DNA of 64,000 nt from an uncultured Planctomycetia bacterium. GTDB lineage: Bacteria; Planctomycetota; UBA1135; GCA-002686595. Shown piece after piece: positions 62,897 to 64,000 of the stretch. Made by a program: the position numbers and the translations under genes. The notes beneath the pieces were generated by a model. The model searched no databases. It saw only the letters and a list, made by a program, of their open reading frames with translations, and had not been told where the DNA came from. Within the stretch, counting starts at the first letter, position 1. Each line of letters starts with the position of its first letter. The DNA is taken from contig CALKYE010000072.1 of the NCBI GenBank assembly GCA_938003765.1, positions 1-64,000 on the forward strand. Direction: 5' to 3'.

Positions 62897-63577
62897 ATGC
62901 CCTGGGGAAAGACCAACTACCAACGCTTCTTCCCGAGCCTGACCTGGCAGGTTCGTCCGCAGGTCGAGGCCCTGGTCCTCTCGCAGCCGCGCGGCGCGCG
63001 CATCGTCGACCTGGGCGCAGGCGGCCGCAAACTGCGCGACGACGTCCTGTGCGTCGACTTCGTGCCCTTCCCCGGCACGAACGTGCTCGGCGACGTGCAG
63101 CGCCTGCCGTTCCGCGACGGTTCGCTCGATCTGGTGATCGGCACCGGACTGATCGAGCACGTCGAGGACGAGCGCGCGCTGTTGGCCGAGGTCGAACGCG
63201 TGCTCAAGCCCGGCGGCGTCGCGCACATGGAGGTCCCGTTCCTCCAGCAGTACCACGACGATCCGATCGACTGCCGGCGCGTCACTCTCGACGGGCTCTC
63301 GCGGCTCATGCGCCGCGCGGGCCTCGAGCCGCAGCGCGCGGGCGTCCACATCGGTCCCACCGTCACGCTGATCACGCTGTGGACGTACTACGCGTCGCTG
63401 TGGTTCGAAGGCGCGAACGTGCTCGCCAAGCTCGCCAACACCGCGGTGTTCCTGTTCTTCTCGGTGCTCCTGTGGCCCGCGAAGTTCCTCGACCGCTTCC
63501 TGGTGAACAAGCGCAGCGCGCACCGCCTCGCGTTCGGCGTCTACTGCACGGCGCGCAAGCACGGAGGCGGCGCTTGA
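62897..63577 (+). CDS. Class I SAM-dependent methyltransferase
   Basis: A 226-residue protein. The SAM-binding motifs are IVDLGAGGRKLRDD (about 36-49), VLGDVQRLPFRDGSLDLVIGTGLIEHVED and VLKPGGVAHMEVPF. A C-terminal hydrophobic stretch (about 165-200, ANTAVFLFFSVLLWPAKFL) suggests membrane association. In this EPS operon it may O-methylate a sugar, but the acceptor is unknown. It starts 13 bases after the GT4 and overlaps the next gene by four bases (TTGA). Confidence 0.85.
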   Translation: MPWGKTNYQRFFPSLTWQVRPQVEALVLSQPRGARIVDLGAGGRKLRDDVLCVDFVPFPGTNVLGDVQRLPFRDGSLDLVIGTGLIEHVEDERALLAEVERVLKPGGVAHMEVPFLQQYHDDPIDCRRVTLDGLSRLMRRAGLEPQRAGVHIGPTVTLITLWTYYASLWFEGANVLAKLANTAVFLFFSVLLWPAKFLDRFLVNKRSAHRLAFGVYCTARKHGGGA

Positions 63578-64000
63578 GCGCGACGCCGTTGAACGCGCTG
63601 TCGTTCGACGTGGAGGAGTACTTCCAGGTCGCTAACCTGCGCGGGCACTTCGCGCGCGACGACTGGGAGTCGGTCGCGCCGCGCATCGAGGTCGGCATGA
63701 ACGCGATCCTCGGCGCGCTGGAGCGCCATCGTTCGCGCGCCACGTTCTTCTTCCTGGGCTGGATCGCCGAGCGCCACCCGCACCTGGTGCGACGTTGCCT
63801 CGACGCGGGCCACGAGATCGCCAGCCACGGCTACGAGCACCTGTTCCTGCAGGATCTCGACCCGCAGTCGCTGCACCGCGATCTCGAGCGCACCGAGCAG
63901 GCGTTGATGGCGGCTGGCGCGCCGCGTCCGCAGGGCTTTCGCGCTTCGACCTTCACGTTGACGCGCCGCACCTGGTGGGCCTTCGACGTGCTCGTCGAGC
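63574..64000 (+). CDS. XrtA-type polysaccharide deacetylase, 5' part (truncated by the window)
   Basis: 142 residues are visible before the right edge. They match the DUF3473/XrtA-system deacetylase family (CE4): NALSFDVEEYFQV with D12 as the first NodB motif, RATFFFLGWIAERHP, and HEIASHGYEHLF with the metal-binding HxxxH (motif 2). Family members usually have about 280-300 residues. A TTG start overlapping the preceding stop gives the family N-terminus. It probably deacetylates the EPS; family members are commonly linked to exosortase A loci, which suggests what lies further right. Confidence 0.9.
   Translation, partial: MSATPLNALSFDVEEYFQVANLRGHFARDDWESVAPRIEVGMNAILGALERHRSRATFFFLGWIAERHPHLVRRCLDAGHEIASHGYEHLFLQDLDPQSLHRDLERTEQALMAAGAPRPQGFRASTFTLTRRTWWAFDVLVE

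Overview
The window is very G+C-rich, densely packed DNA from a Gram-negative-type bacterium. Lipoproteins, an outer-membrane-type polysaccharide export system, many 4-base start/stop overlaps and frequent GTG/TTG starts all point that way. A Minf_1886-family protein, a large TPR/HExxH secreted peptidase, a sulfatase-fold membrane protein and exosortase(XrtA)-type exopolysaccharide genes are most reminiscent of Planctomycetota. That placement is an inference from gene content and not a proof.

Layout. At the left edge is the 3' end of an unknown gene, then two minus-strand genes: an SDR epimerase and a membrane protein fused to a spermidine-synthase-like domain. From 3724 to 25042 a long plus-strand run opens with a nucleosidase-like protein. 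It continues as exopolysaccharide (EPS) block A: a polyprenyl-phosphate sugar-1-phosphate transferase (priming enzyme), seven GT4 glycosyltransferases, an unrecognised toroid-like protein, a sulfatase/phosphotransferase-fold membrane protein, a Wzx-like flippase, a B12-binding radical SAM enzyme, a double-GNAT protein and a NodB-type deacetylase. A minus-strand island (25080-28870) encodes a NodU/TobZ/SxtI-type O-carbamoyltransferase with an SGNH-hydrolase-like membrane protein and two tiny membrane proteins. It looks like a surface-polymer modification system.

A housekeeping core follows (29123-47921): an HtrA protease, tRNA-Val(GAC), alanine dehydrogenase, UppP, a PGRP-type amidase, a TPR metallopeptidase, tmk-holB, a Minf_1886 protein, an AI-2E-type permease, lipoproteins, a C-terminal processing protease, moaC and accB-accC.

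EPS block B runs from 47947 to the right edge. It holds nucleotide-sugar supply genes (UDP-glucuronate decarboxylase, GlmS, a 4-epimerase-like enzyme, RmlA, RmlD and RmlB but no RmlC). These are followed by an XrtA-type assembly set: Wza-like export lipoprotein, GumC-like chain-length protein without kinase, DUF5935-type O-ligase, asparagine-synthase-like amidotransferase, two GT4 enzymes, a methyltransferase and a truncated DUF3473-type polysaccharide deacetylase. No exosortase is seen; it may lie beyond the right edge.

Together the genes describe synthesis, flipping, polymerisation, trimming and decoration (N-deacetylation, acyl transfer, probable O-carbamoylation, possible phospho- or sulfo-group chemistry) of one or more surface glycans. 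UppP recycles the lipid carrier and GlmS feeds amino sugars. Several intergenic regions carry a recurring sigma70-like signal (TTGnnn, 16-18 bases, TAnnnT). Hairpins without U-tracts sit at convergent gene ends. No IS element, CRISPR array, prophage or rRNA was found.
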